A stretch of 52,381 bases of DNA from Candidatus Methanoperedens sp. (GTDB lineage Archaea; Halobacteriota; Methanosarcinia; Methanosarcinales; Methanoperedenaceae). Made by a program: the position numbers and the translations under genes. The DNA lies in the NCBI GenBank assembly GCA_030650845.1, contig JAUSDC010000187.1, positions 1 through 52,381 of the forward strand, in the 5' to 3' direction. Numbering within the stretch: the first letter of the stretch is position 1; every line of letters begins with the position of its first letter. The notes under the pieces are model-generated. The model made no database searches, was not told where the DNA came from, and saw only the letters and a program-made list of their open reading frames with translations. This document shows, one piece after another, positions 1 to 8,611 of the stretch.

Positions 1-1
1 A

Positions 2-997
2 AGACAAAAAAATATATTTTTGAACAATAGTGATTTTGAGAAAATTGGTGAGTTAAATCAGAAGATACAGCAACGGAAACAATTAATCATTGATAAAAAC
101 TTACCTAGTGCTGAGTTGAGAGTAATCAATTTTGAAAAACATTATCAGGTTGCAAGAGTAGATTTTGATGATTTGAAAAGACAAGCAGAATTTCTTCAAA
201 AGGATTGTGAACCAGAGTATATTGAGAATTTTTATGGATTTAACGAAAAAGGATTATCTAATGCATCACAGAGTAACGAAAAGCAAGCTGAAGAGATAAA
301 GAATCGTATAGAGGAGCTAAAAAAGAAATTTACTAGGGAGCGAGCAAGGGCGGATTTCAACTCATTTGAAACTCAAAAATCTATTATTGGGGAGAAAAGA
401 GTAGCCTTAAGGAAACAAGAGGAACAAGCTAACCAGTTAAAGGCTGAATGGATCAAGGCCCAACAATCATACAAAATGATGGCAAATCAGATATTTAATC
501 AGGCAAATTTAATCTTTCATGAGCTTTATAAAAAACAAGGTGAAGATCTAGAAGGTCAGATAACTCCAAACTTTAACATAATGCCTCCAGAGCTTGAAGT
601 CAAAATAAAAACTGGAAAAAGGAAAACAATTGTTCCCATTAACGCAAAAGTGGGAGGACCAAGTGGGGGAGAACGGTTAGCAGCTATTGTAAATTTGATA
701 GTTAGTATTCTCAAAGCTCGTAGTCTGCTTGCTAAGATGGAGCCAAGCCTCCATCAGCCCCAACCTTTTATTTGCATAGATGAACCGCAACAGGATATGG
801 ATGACCCATCATTTGGAAATGCAATATTAAACTTTAAAGAGGTAATGGAAGATACGCAGATCGTAATTTTGACCCATAGGGCCTTAACAGATCCAGAGCT
901 ATGGCAATTATGGGTTTTTCTTCATCCAGAGCTAGGTACTATCGGTAGATCTCATCAAGGAGAAATACAAAAATTAGTTGATAAGAATGCCTCATAA
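2..997 (+). CDS. SMC/ABC-type ATPase, C-terminal part (5' end outside window)
   Basis: The frame is open to the left edge with no stop, so this is the C-terminal part of a larger protein; a TTG at 20 is the first possible start inside the window but need not be used. A long charged, coiled-coil-like stretch (first ~150 visible residues) is followed by an ABC-ATPase C-lobe: signature motif GGPSGGE (about residues 212-218 from the TTG), Walker B FICIDEPQQDMDD (250-262) and a switch-type TH (285-286). The Walker A lobe must lie outside the window. This arrangement fits SMC/RecN/Rad50-like ATPases, which include many defence-associated members. The next gene starts 11 bases before this stop, so the two are probably translated together. 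Exact family not recognised. Confidence 0.75.
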   Translation, partial: RQKNIFLNNSDFEKIGELNQKIQQRKQLIIDKNLPSAELRVINFEKHYQVARVDFDDLKRQAEFLQKDCEPEYIENFYGFNEKGLSNASQSNEKQAEEIKNRIEELKKKFTRERARADFNSFETQKSIIGEKRVALRKQEEQANQLKAEWIKAQQSYKMMANQIFNQANLIFHELYKKQGEDLEGQITPNFNIMPPELEVKIKTGKRKTIVPINAKVGGPSGGERLAAIVNLIVSILKARSLLAKMEPSLHQPQPFICIDEPQQDMDDPSFGNAILNFKEVMEDTQIVILTHRALTDPELWQLWVFLHPELGTIGRSHQGEIQKLVDKNAS

Positions 998-2357
998 ACA
1001 TATATGCTCATGCGGCGGGCCTCAAAATCAAGATGAACAGATCACTTTGCCTCGTTCCGAAAATAAGGGAGGATTAAAACACGAATTTGAAGAGGTATTT
1101 AATGTTTGGAAATGTGTGTTTTGTGGAAAAAAAGATAACATTTTAACAAGGGCTATTCGCCGAAGTAATGGGATAAACCCACCTCGAAAATTTATTGTAA
1201 ACCAACACGTTTCAGCTCTAGTAAAAATACCAAGAAGTCATGACCATATCAGGGCCAGAACCTTTATCAAAATCTTGGAAGAACAGTTTCTAGAGAAGCC
1301 TCCAAATGAAATACTAGAGGACATGCTTTTTGAAGGTATCATTCAAATTGATTACCTCATGAGGAATGCAAATCGAGATTCGTTTATTCCTATTCATATT
1401 CGCCTTAATCCAATTTTTGATTACGAAATCCAAGAAATTATTGACGAGTACAGGGGAATAGAATCTATTGAATGCAAAATAAAAAGAATCAAACAGTTGT
1501 TTCCAACTGTTGATTATGGGCAAATCAATAATCCTCAAAGCGAAAAGATTCTATCGATTCTCAAAATACAAGAAAATCTCCTATCAACTAAAGAAATCCC
1601 ATATTTTAATTGCGGAACAAAAAAATGTAAAATAAAAAAAGATAATGACCGCTACGAGATCCTACTAAAAATGTTACTTGCCCTATTAGAAGGCGTTAGA
1701 AAGGAATCCATTGTCGTATCTTCAGACTTTTATCGCTCAATAAATTTAGATGATACTGACATATCGGAGTATAGGTCAGACATAGAATCAATTTTAGGCA
1801 CTAGATTAGTTTTCTTTGGCATATTGAGGAATATCGAACCGCTTTACACCCCGCCGAGTAAAATTCCTAAGGAGGTATCTACAGAAATTGAACTCTTTGA
1901 AACAGACCTACGCAATTTTATTAAGATAAATCTATTAGATTATTATAACTCCATTCAGAAGGTAATTTTTGAGACACTTAGAACCATTTTTCCTGGTAAG
2001 GCATGGGATCAGATCAATAAAAAAATGATACAAGATTTAGAATCTGATTATGAAAAAACTAAAAATCCTAATATCAAAGATGCTTTAGACATTGCAACAA
2101 AGTCACAGTTATATGATCCACTTCTATTCGATAGGTTTTTTGAGGCAATGGTAATGGGAGACCTTACCAAAATAATAGGCGATGAATGGGATCTTATTTT
2201 TTCAAAATATTTCGATAATTTTGGAAAAAATGATATTGTAGCAAAATTAAATATAATAAGAGAGGATAGAAATATCAAATCGCATCAAAAAAGTAAAATT
2301 CCTACCACTTTCAAAACTATAACATATATATATGAATTTAAAAATTTCATATATTAA
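987..2357 (+). CDS. Hypothetical protein with N-terminal zinc-knuckle-like cysteines and a C-terminal HEPN-type motif
   Basis: The start is placed at the ATG at 987; a TTG at 978 is in frame three codons earlier. The ATG overlaps the end of the upstream ATPase gene by 11 bases. The N-terminus has CSCGG and KCVFCGKKD cysteine clusters that could bind a metal. The middle is unfamiliar. Near the C-terminus (about residues 431-436 from the TTG) is RNIKSH within a helical, charged stretch. This fits the R-N-x3-H signature of HEPN ribonuclease domains of toxins and Swt1-like proteins. An ATPase paired with a HEPN protein is a common design of prokaryotic defence modules, so the pair may be such a system. 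This is motif-level inference; no known name is claimed. Confidence 0.65.
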   Translation: MPHKHICSCGGPQNQDEQITLPRSENKGGLKHEFEEVFNVWKCVFCGKKDNILTRAIRRSNGINPPRKFIVNQHVSALVKIPRSHDHIRARTFIKILEEQFLEKPPNEILEDMLFEGIIQIDYLMRNANRDSFIPIHIRLNPIFDYEIQEIIDEYRGIESIECKIKRIKQLFPTVDYGQINNPQSEKILSILKIQENLLSTKEIPYFNCGTKKCKIKKDNDRYEILLKMLLALLEGVRKESIVVSSDFYRSINLDDTDISEYRSDIESILGTRLVFFGILRNIEPLYTPPSKIPKEVSTEIELFETDLRNFIKINLLDYYNSIQKVIFETLRTIFPGKAWDQINKKMIQDLESDYEKTKNPNIKDALDIATKSQLYDPLLFDRFFEAMVMGDLTKIIGDEWDLIFSKYFDNFGKNDIVAKLNIIREDRNIKSHQKSKIPTTFKTITYIYEFKNFIY

Positions 2358-2519
2358 TATATGACCATAGGAACTACAATGTAAGTAAGTGAATGAGAAT
2401 AAATATAAATCTTGATGTGACAACTGGCAGCTGCGGCCTATATTTCCGAAAAAAAATTAGCTGTGAGGATATTTATACGTTCTTCCCTACCTTTCTTTTT
2501 CTTAAGATGGTTTTGGGTA

Positions 2520-2846
2520 TCATAGAATAATTATGTCATTAGGCGAAGCCCACAAACGAGTTGTGGAGGATAGCCAAGCCTTTATACCTTCCCCACCAAA
2601 CGATGGTTCAAATTGTGCTTCCCTGATGTAATCAACGTTCCAACCTTTGCCGAATGTAGCCCGTATCTCAATCTGAGTAACCCTTTTTGGACCATACGAT
2701 TCCGGTTCATGTTCCCTGAAACAGAGCATAAAATACTTGCCACCAGGATAGAGAGCAGAAGATAAACTTGCAGCGAAAATCGGACGTTCCTAATCCGAGA
2801 ACACATGAAATAGGCCACAATCGATTAGTATTGAACTTAGATTGAA
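2520..2846 (-). pseudogene. Class I SAM-dependent methyltransferase remnant
   Basis: Read on the minus strand from 2846, the frame encodes the C-terminal half of a thiopurine/UbiE-like methyltransferase: DCGLFHVF, then ERPIFAASL, LYPGGKYFMLCF, GPKRVTQIEIRATF and the end AWLSS. A TAG at 2790-2792 interrupts it exactly where these proteins usually have an acidic residue in FHVFSD-E-ER, which suggests a GAG-to-TAG change. The SAM-binding N-terminal half is absent, and a TGA lies just upstream of the preserved part. The downstream section from 2729 is open and could look like a short gene, but it is only the tail of the family. The remnant is dead by both truncation and nonsense mutation. Confidence 0.75.
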
Positions 2847-2856
2847 GTAACTAGGT

Positions 2857-2940
2857 CACCCGAAGGGTGCCGGTCCCGCAGGGATGAAAGAGACGAGCTA
2901 AGACAATATCAACGAGAGAGAGAAGCATCCTCACTGATGC
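2857..2940. other. Cluster of three short hairpins, possible structured RNA
   Basis: Three compact inverted repeats lie in a GC-rich patch within AT-rich DNA: CACCC-GAA-GGGTG at 2857-2869, CCC-GCA-GGG at 2875-2883, and GCATC with GATGC around a six-base loop at 2925-2940. No reading frame covers them convincingly. They could be a structured RNA, a terminator, or debris beside the methyltransferase remnant. Strand and function cannot be decided from sequence alone. Confidence 0.25.
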
Positions 2941-3077
2941 CTTTCAATTAGTCGATCCTTTTTCAGCCAAAAATAAATCTATTTACTCAAAATGTTCCCG
3001 GCAACATTCGCAGATCGTGGCTCCCACAACATTAATCCCGCATATATGCTTCCACCTCAATATTACAAATAGATTTT

Positions 3078-3803
3078 TTAAAAAATAGCTGCTATTACCT
3101 TTGATCCAACTTCATAGTATGTATGACTATGAGGTCTATCAATTTTTATATCTTCATCTTCTAAAGTAGTTCCATAATAATCTTTAATTAAATTAAATTG
3201 TTCGTCGGAATAGATATATGGATAATAACTAGCTATATGATCCCCCTCAATCAAATCGTCTATCGCATCAGAGAGTTTGTTTACTCTCAATTTTATATCT
3301 TTAAAATCATACCAAATTATTTTTTTCCCTTTCCCTGATTTTGCAAATCTGGCTCTTAAAACTATGAAAATAAGTCCAATTCGATATGAATGACTTTTTA
3401 CACCTTTTTCTTCACTCGAATAAACAACATCTTGATCTATATCTGATAACTGACTTTCGATTTTTTCCAATTGTCGTTTTATTTGATTTATTTTGCCTTC
3501 TGTTATTTTTTCGACAATATCGATATTGACTTTTTTGGCTTCAATAATTCCTGTTAATGTTTTGGATTTTGAACGTTCCATTATGAAAGCATCTACTCTC
3601 CTTGTTTTGAACTTTTCTTTATCGGTGGGTACTCTATAACCCATCTCTAAAAAACAATATCGATTGTTTGTGTTTATACCTCTAGAAAATATCGACAAAC
3701 ACGTTTTTTCATCCCCCCAGCCAAGAATGCTATCATGTGAACCATTTTTACTACAATATTTTTTTGCAGTGTCATAAAACTCTTCAACTGCTTCATCTAA
3801 CAT
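3078..3803 (-). CDS. Hypothetical protein, possible PD-(D/E)XK nuclease-like fold
   Basis: This 241-residue protein starts at an ATG and has low-complexity, AT-rich codon use like its accessory neighbours. The segment RRVDAFIM...LTGIIEAKK (roughly residues 67-91) places an Asp in a strand about 20 residues before an E-A-K strand. That resembles the D-(x)n-ExK core of restriction-endonuclease-like folds. A Lys/Glu-rich helix follows (about 95-120). The rest is unfamiliar, and the nuclease suggestion rests on one motif. It stands alone between a dead methyltransferase and a DUF2971 gene on the other strand. A methyltransferase remnant beside a nuclease-like gene could be a decayed restriction-modification pair, but this is speculative. 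Confidence 0.5.
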   Translation of the reverse strand: MLDEAVEEFYDTAKKYCSKNGSHDSILGWGDEKTCLSIFSRGINTNNRYCFLEMGYRVPTDKEKFKTRRVDAFIMERSKSKTLTGIIEAKKVNIDIVEKITEGKINQIKRQLEKIESQLSDIDQDVVYSSEEKGVKSHSYRIGLIFIVLRARFAKSGKGKKIIWYDFKDIKLRVNKLSDAIDDLIEGDHIASYYPYIYSDEQFNLIKDYYGTTLEDEDIKIDRPHSHTYYEVGSKVIAAIF

Positions 3804-4168
3804 TTTTATTACTTTTTGATTACCATGAATGGCTTTGGTCTTAATTTCTGAGTCATAAATTTCAATAACAATTTTTATAATGCTAATAGCAAATCAATTA
3901 TATCTATCATTTTCTGCCGTCTGTATATGATATTTCAACCTCGATTATTTACATATTCTTCAACTACTTACTATTTAAAAATAACTATTTTATTTCTACA
4001 TGTAATTACCATCAAACCTCATAAATGCGATTTGGCGCAATTATACAATAATTGACCGTCAAAAGCGGAGGGGAGGAGGATGAATTTTATGAGAGTAGTG
4101 CAAAATTGAAAAGCTTAATACACTAAGGAGAATATTTATTTTGAACGAGATTAGATAAAGGATTTATC
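3804..4168. other. AT-rich intergenic region
   Basis: No coding sequence is seen between the divergent genes at 3803 and 4169. It is very AT-rich up to about 4020. It then holds the left copy of a 21-bp direct repeat (4042-4062), followed by a purine-rich GGAGGGGAGGAGG run. Promoters for both flanking genes should lie here, but no clear TATA box stands out from the background. Confidence 0.5.
4042..4062 (+). repeat. 21-bp direct repeat, left copy
   Basis: TATACAATAATTGACCGTCA plus a final A is repeated exactly at 5114-5134. Both copies are preceded by GCGC-containing sequence and followed by a G/A-rich tract. The two copies enclose the DUF2971 gene. Confidence 0.8.
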
Positions 4169-4993
4169 ATGTACAAAGGACAACCTATTGGCAAAATATC
4201 AGACGAAAATATAAAAATATGGAGATATATGAAATATGAACGGTTTGAGGAGTTGCTAAGGGAAAGAACATTATATTTTGCTAGGGTTGATACATTTGAT
4301 GATGCATTCGAAGGTTGGGTTCCAGGAACTAGTCCAAAACGACACAACCTTTTCGAGATGTATAGAAAACATACCTATGCGAATTGCTGGAATGAAAAAG
4401 ACCATGAATCCTATCTTATGTGGAAGAAATATGAAATAGATAAACGAATTCCTATTGTTATTCAATCAACTTTTAAACGATTAGTAGATAGTTTGGGGAA
4501 TTCGAACATTGATGAATATATAGATAAAGTGAATTATATTGATAACGATATGGTTTTAGAAATTGAAGATAATATTCGAATACCTTTTTTCCTCAAAAGA
4601 AAAGAATATGACGACGAACATGAAATAAGAGCGATAATTCAGATAATGAATCCTGAATCGTGGGAGTCTTATGGTAAAGGAATACATATTCCAATTTTAT
4701 TAGATGAACTAATTGAAAATATATATATTTCCCCTATTGCTCAAAAAGATTTTATTGACTCGGTTCAAGCTATTGTTGATAAGTCCAGGTTGGGGGTACA
4801 TGTAATCGAATCTTGTTTGAGCATGGTTCGAAGAAAGATATATCTGCCGGAAAATGTAAAAGTGACTTCTATACCAAATAGTCCATTAAACCCAGACCCA
4901 TCTGGGAATTACAATATTTCCGGCAATACTGCTTATGTCATAGACCAGATACCATATAATAATGAGAGAAAGGTTGTTGCTTTTAGGAAATAG
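4169..4993 (+). CDS. DUF2971 family protein
   Basis: The 274-residue protein has the usual hallmarks of DUF2971 as I know them. There is an N-terminal IWRYMKYERFEELL and LYFARVDTFDDAFEG block (about 12-50), where the family has a short strand-helix followed by F-x-D-x-FEG. Then comes ANCWNEKDHESYLMWKKY (about 71-89), equivalent to the conserved cfs...s-lMW-Y stretch. A later E(I/L)RAIIQ strand (about 152) fits the family's E-x-R segment. The molecular activity of DUF2971 is not known to me; members often occur in mobile and defence-rich regions, as here. The ATG at 4169 is the first in frame. Two exact 21-bp repeats flank the gene, so it may have moved as a unit. Confidence 0.75.
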   Translation: MYKGQPIGKISDENIKIWRYMKYERFEELLRERTLYFARVDTFDDAFEGWVPGTSPKRHNLFEMYRKHTYANCWNEKDHESYLMWKKYEIDKRIPIVIQSTFKRLVDSLGNSNIDEYIDKVNYIDNDMVLEIEDNIRIPFFLKRKEYDDEHEIRAIIQIMNPESWESYGKGIHIPILLDELIENIYISPIAQKDFIDSVQAIVDKSRLGVHVIESCLSMVRRKIYLPENVKVTSIPNSPLNPDPSGNYNISGNTAYVIDQIPYNNERKVVAFRK

Positions 4994-5113
4994 GCTCTAT
5001 TTTAATGTGGCTTAATAGGAATAAACGTGGCTACAATTAACCATAACCCATATTTGAAGGATCCGCCGCCAATAAAGGCTTTTACCGCAATTCCACTTAT
5101 GGGGCGCTGCTCA

Positions 5114-5134
5114 TATACAATAATTGACCGTCAA
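5114..5134 (+). repeat. 21-bp direct repeat, right copy
   Basis: Exact copy of 4042-4062, 1072 bases downstream, between the DUF2971 gene and the membrane-protein gene at 5223. Confidence 0.8.
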
Positions 5135-5222
5135 GATTGGGAGGTGGGTTTTTGCTAATTATTTTTGATATATTAATTATTATAGACAGCTTTATATACG
5201 ATGGTAGAAAAATTAAGCTGAA

Positions 5223-5699
5223 ATGAAAAAAATCGAAACCGCAATTAGAATATTCGCCATTTTTATTTCTTCGCTTTTTAAAGTCTCTGCTTTAATATTG
5301 CTTCCATTAATAATTTATTTTATAATTTATTTATCACTCAATAAACCAATGGACGAATTTTTCAAATTACCAGAATGGATGTTTATTTCTATTATTCTTT
5401 ATGGAGTTACTCTTTCTGATACTATTAGTTTCATTCATAAATCTGAGAAAAACCTGGTATCTTTGAGCCTTTGGGAGGGTATTGAGGAAGAATCGCAAGT
5501 AATGGTCTATATGGGAATATTAGGTATAACTATTTCCTCGGTTCTTTTGATGTTTATTATTATTGGCGAATATGAGAATTTAACTATGCCAAGCAGCTTT
5601 TATTTTGTCGAATGGTTCGTATTTTCGTTTGCTCTAGTAACTTCAATAGTCTTTGAAATAATGAAAAAACTTGTTTCCAGAAAAAAACCTGAGGCATAG
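5223..5699 (+). CDS. Small integral membrane protein
   Basis: The 158-residue protein has about four hydrophobic helices: residues 9-32, 48-63, 92-113 and 125-143. The C-terminus is short and basic (KKLVSRKKPEA), so it should be cytoplasmic. No catalytic motif or known family is recognised. A polar Glu-rich loop (EGIEEESQ) lies between helices two and three. It is followed on the same strand by a second small membrane protein and a soluble PH-like protein, so the three may form one complex. Confidence 0.65.
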   Translation: MKKIETAIRIFAIFISSLFKVSALILLPLIIYFIIYLSLNKPMDEFFKLPEWMFISIILYGVTLSDTISFIHKSEKNLVSLSLWEGIEEESQVMVYMGILGITISSVLLMFIIIGEYENLTMPSSFYFVEWFVFSFALVTSIVFEIMKKLVSRKKPEA

Positions 5700-5874
5700 G
5701 ATTTTTGAATTTATTTTATGAGATGGGTAGGACTGTCTTTATTAAATATATGTATTACCTAAAAATATACGCAATTTTTCAAAATTTTATTATAAAAAGC
5801 CGTAATAGATCAATAAATATCATAATCATTCGGACAACAACTATTAATAGTTTAAAGGTTTTTAACAGAATTTG

Positions 5875-6264
5875 ATGGTATTTTGGCAAGATTTTTATAT
5901 GCTCATTGCAGTAGATTTGGAAAAACCATTAATGTTTGGGATATTGGCTGCTTTTTTTGGATTTTTGGCCATTATTTTAGATATTGGCACTTATTACTTA
6001 TTTCGCCATAAATCATTTCTTAAGATTGATTGGAATCTTAATAGTTTCAATTTTACATCTATAGTTTTAATTCTAATATCTTATATATTCTGTGCAGGTA
6101 TTGTCGGTTTTTTGGGGAGTATTGTAAATGTTTTGAATTTTAATATTCAATCTGCTTTAATGACAGGGTTTGTCTGGCCTACTATTTTATCTCGAATAGT
6201 AAAAGCCAGTGATGCAGAAGCTGAAGAACAAACACATCGTCCAGAGGAAGAGGAGGGAATGTAA
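5875..6264 (+). CDS. Small integral membrane protein with acidic tail
   Basis: The start is placed at the ATG at 5875; a TTG lies one codon earlier. About three hydrophobic helices are visible (residues ~18-42, 58-80 and 88-105), followed by a hydrophilic tail rich in Glu (AEAEEQTHRPEEEEGM). The stop codon overlaps the next start as TAATG, which indicates translational coupling to the gene at 6264. No family is recognised. Confidence 0.65.
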   Translation: MVFWQDFYMLIAVDLEKPLMFGILAAFFGFLAIILDIGTYYLFRHKSFLKIDWNLNSFNFTSIVLILISYIFCAGIVGFLGSIVNVLNFNIQSALMTGFVWPTILSRIVKASDAEAEEQTHRPEEEEGM

Positions 6265-6701
6265 TGGAAGAAGAAGAGTTAATTGCGAAACTTCTAGGCA
6301 GACGTGATTTTTTCTCGATGCCTGATATTATAGAATTTGTAAAAAATTCCGGGAATTATACTGATGATAATTTGAAAAAAGCGAGAGCTCTTAAAATATT
6401 CCAGACCTCAAAACAACAGACGTGGCTGGTATCAACAGATAAAGCGATATATTGCATTTTAGATGATAATAGAAAAGATAAACCAATAGTAAGATGGTCA
6501 AATCCTAAAAGTGTTATACTTACTGATAATACTATATCTATCGAGATTAAAGAACGGGATTATTCAGAGAAATCGGGTTTACTTAGCATTGGAAAAAGAA
6601 TGGATTGGTTATATACCAAAAAATTATTTAAAGGTTCAGATATTAAAAAAGAGATTAAAAATTTAATAAAAAATACTATGCTGTCTTCTGATTTCCCATA
6701 A
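6264..6701 (+). CDS. Soluble protein with possible bacterial-PH/YokE-like domain
   Basis: The 145-residue protein overlaps the upstream membrane-protein stop by one base (TAATG). The N-terminal ~45 residues are helical. Residues ~50-130 look like a beta-rich domain ending in a helix: QTWLVSTDKAIYCILDD, PIVRWSNPKSVILTDN, TISIEIKER, SGLLSIGKRMDWLYTKKLF, then a Lys-rich final helix. This 'W-L-V-T-D-R-ly' pattern resembles prokaryotic PH-like domains that often partner small membrane proteins. The family call is tentative. Confidence 0.6.
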   Translation: MEEEELIAKLLGRRDFFSMPDIIEFVKNSGNYTDDNLKKARALKIFQTSKQQTWLVSTDKAIYCILDDNRKDKPIVRWSNPKSVILTDNTISIEIKERDYSEKSGLLSIGKRMDWLYTKKLFKGSDIKKEIKNLIKNTMLSSDFP

Positions 6702-6774
6702 ATCCGTGTTGCAAATTAGGGCAATTACCAACAAGAATTGAAACGATCTAAAAGTTAAATGATACTTTGCCATG

Positions 6775-7355
6775 TTAATAGCCAGGATATGAACGTGACA
6801 AAATATGTTCATAATCAGGCTCATATCCTGAATCGAATACATATCCAAATAATTTGGTTTTAGCATAAACCGTATCAAGACGTTTTAACGGTTCTTTCAT
6901 TTCAAGTACACTTTTTATGGTTCCTTTTGCTAAATAAGATTTTATAATATCATAATCTACAAGAACTGGCATGGTTTCTAAATGTATAACATTTAAAATA
7001 AATAAACCACCCAAAGCATTAAGAGTTGACTGAAATGTGGCTTCTTTCTGATTTTTAAATCTATCATGTTTAACGTGATTATATGCTTCCCACCAGTCCA
7101 GTTTTTTATTTGAACTCCAATTAGAGAAGGGAGTAATTGGCTCAAATGTCCGAAGTTCATATATTTTTTTAGAAGATAGTTGATAAAAAGGGTCGAAAAC
7201 TACCCTATGCGTTCCCATGTTAATATTTTTATCATCATATGCTCTGTACATTTTTATGTCAGTAGCCTTATCTAACTTAGGACTAAAAAGTGCTCTCTTA
7301 AAAAATGAATCTAAGATACTACAAGTTCTTATTAACAAATCACCTAAATATAAAG
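6775..7355 (-). pseudogene. Hypothetical protein gene truncated at its 5' end by the IS element
   Basis: The frame reads from the IS edge at 7355 without a good start: it begins S-T-L-Y-L-G-D-L-L-I-R, and a TTG at 7338 is the only candidate initiator. The N-terminal helix therefore seems to continue into the space now filled by the insertion sequence. The core motif is DWWEAYNHVKHDRF followed by NALGGLFIL (about residues 81-113 from the TTG). I have seen this pattern in uncharacterised helical, possibly HEPN-like, proteins, but a full R-x4-6-H motif is not present. The C-terminal part looks intact. It converges with the gene ending at 6701. Confidence 0.6.
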
Positions 7356-7393
7356 TGGAGTGCGCCCCTCAAAGTAGACAGTTAGTTAAGGTG
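7356..7393 (+). repeat. IS3 left terminal inverted repeat
   Basis: Begins TGGAGTGCGCCCCT and ends GTTAGTTAAGGTG; complementary to 8604-8641 with a few mismatches concentrated in the middle. Confidence 0.88.
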
Positions 7394-7412
7394 TGTCTCA
7401 GAGAGGGAAACC

Positions 7413-7736
7413 ATGGGAAAAACATCAAGAAAAAGATATACACGTGAAATCAAGCTCTCCCTGATCAGGGAACTTGAAAGTGGAAAGAAATTGGGGCAAC
7501 TTAGTCGTGAGAATAACCTCCATCCGAATATGATATCCAGATGGAAATTGGAATACGATAAGGATCCAGAATCAGCCTTCAAGGGAAATGGCAATACTTA
7601 CAAGGATGCTGCTCGCAGTGAAGAACTGGAACGGCTCGTGGGAAAACTGTATGCAGAGAATGATTTTTTAAAAAAAGCCTTAAGTACCCTGGAAAAGAGA
7701 GTGCAAGAAGAGAAGGAGAGATTGAAAGCATGGTGA
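7413..7736 (+). CDS. IS3-family OrfA (HTH transposase subunit)
   Basis: The 107-residue protein has the OrfA layout: a basic start (GKTSRKRYTREIK), a helix-turn-helix with LIRELESGKKLGQLSRENNLHPNMISRWK (about 15-46), and a C-terminal leucine-zipper helix (EELERLVGKLYAENDFLKKALSTLEKR, 68-95). It binds the terminal repeats and supplies the N-terminal part of the OrfAB transposase after frameshifting. The start ATG at 7413 follows GAGAGGGAAACC, a fair ribosome site. It overlaps orfB by 7 bases. Confidence 0.9.
   Translation: MGKTSRKRYTREIKLSLIRELESGKKLGQLSRENNLHPNMISRWKLEYDKDPESAFKGNGNTYKDAARSEELERLVGKLYAENDFLKKALSTLEKRVQEEKERLKAW
7670..7677 (+). promoter_or_regulatory. Programmed -1 frameshift site A-AAA-AAA-G
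   Basis: In orfA the run reads (tt)A AAA AAA Gcc. The orfB frame is open from this site to the orfB ATG with no stop: after slipping it continues through S-L-K-Y-P-G-K-E-S-A-R. A -1 shift here would therefore give the fused OrfAB transposase. The A7G run is the usual slippery type in IS3 elements. Confidence 0.75.
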
Positions 7737-8611
7737 AATTCATGATAATTTCAGAAAATTTGGATTGCATCTCTATCAATCGAGCTGCGGGATTGCTTGA
7801 AGCGAGCATATCTGGATATTACAAAAGGCTGCACAATTCACATGGCTCTGAAAGTGAAAAGGATTCAGATATCACAATCAAAGATGAAATGCAAAAAATC
7901 GTAATCGAGTTCCCTGGATATGGTTACAGAAGGGTCAAAGTTGAGCTTCGGAACAGGGGGCATTTAGTTAACCAGAAAAAAGTCCGCCGCTTCATGAAAG
8001 AAGACAATCTCATTTGTGTGAAAAAGAGATTCAAATTGCAGACGACAGATTCAAATCATGGAGAAAAAGTATATCCGAATCTCGCCAAATACCTGGAGGT
8101 TACAGGTATAAATCAACTATGGGTTGCTGATATTACATATATCCAGTTGTCGAAAGAATTCGTATTTCTGGCAGTGGTATTAGATGTTTTCAGCAGACGT
8201 TGCGTTGGTTGGGATCTCAGTCGCAACATCGATACGCAGCTCACATTGAATGCTTTGCTCAAGGCTCTTCAAACACGAAAGACAGATGATCTGAAGAATC
8301 TGATTCATCATTCCGACCAGGGCGTTCAATATGCGTCAATGGAATATGTGAACTATTTGAAGGATATTGGTATTCAGATCAGCATGAGCCGCAAGGGTAA
8401 TCCTTACGATAATGCGTTTGCTGAGAGCTTCATGAAGACTCTGAAATATGAGGAAGTCTACTTAAACGAATACGGGGGATTTAATGATGCACTCCAGAAC
8501 ATTGAACATTTTATTGAAGAGGTATACAATTTAAAACGCCTTCATTCATCGATCGGTTACAAATCGCCAGTTGATTTTGAGAAGACGAAAAGTTTAAATA
8601 TGCCACCTTAA
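7730..8611 (+). CDS. IS3-family OrfB transposase (DDE, rve domain)
   Basis: The 293-residue protein starts with the HTH_21-like region (residues 1-100, including FPGYGYRRVKVELR and KKVRRFMKE). The integrase core follows, with the DDE triad in WVADITYI (about D131), HHSDQGVQY (about D192) and DNAFAESFMKTLK (about E228). The end RLHSSIGYKSPVDFE is typical of the IS150/IS3 groups. All catalytic residues are present. It is probably made mainly as an OrfAB fusion through the slip at 7670-7677. Confidence 0.93.
   Translation: MVKFMIISENLDCISINRAAGLLEASISGYYKRLHNSHGSESEKDSDITIKDEMQKIVIEFPGYGYRRVKVELRNRGHLVNQKKVRRFMKEDNLICVKKRFKLQTTDSNHGEKVYPNLAKYLEVTGINQLWVADITYIQLSKEFVFLAVVLDVFSRRCVGWDLSRNIDTQLTLNALLKALQTRKTDDLKNLIHHSDQGVQYASMEYVNYLKDIGIQISMSRKGNPYDNAFAESFMKTLKYEEVYLNEYGGFNDALQNIEHFIEEVYNLKRLHSSIGYKSPVDFEKTKSLNMPP

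Noticed and set aside
2582-2818. Open frame of 78 codons on the minus strand
   Set aside because: It overlaps the methyltransferase relic in another frame; the relic frame carries recognisable family motifs, this one does not.
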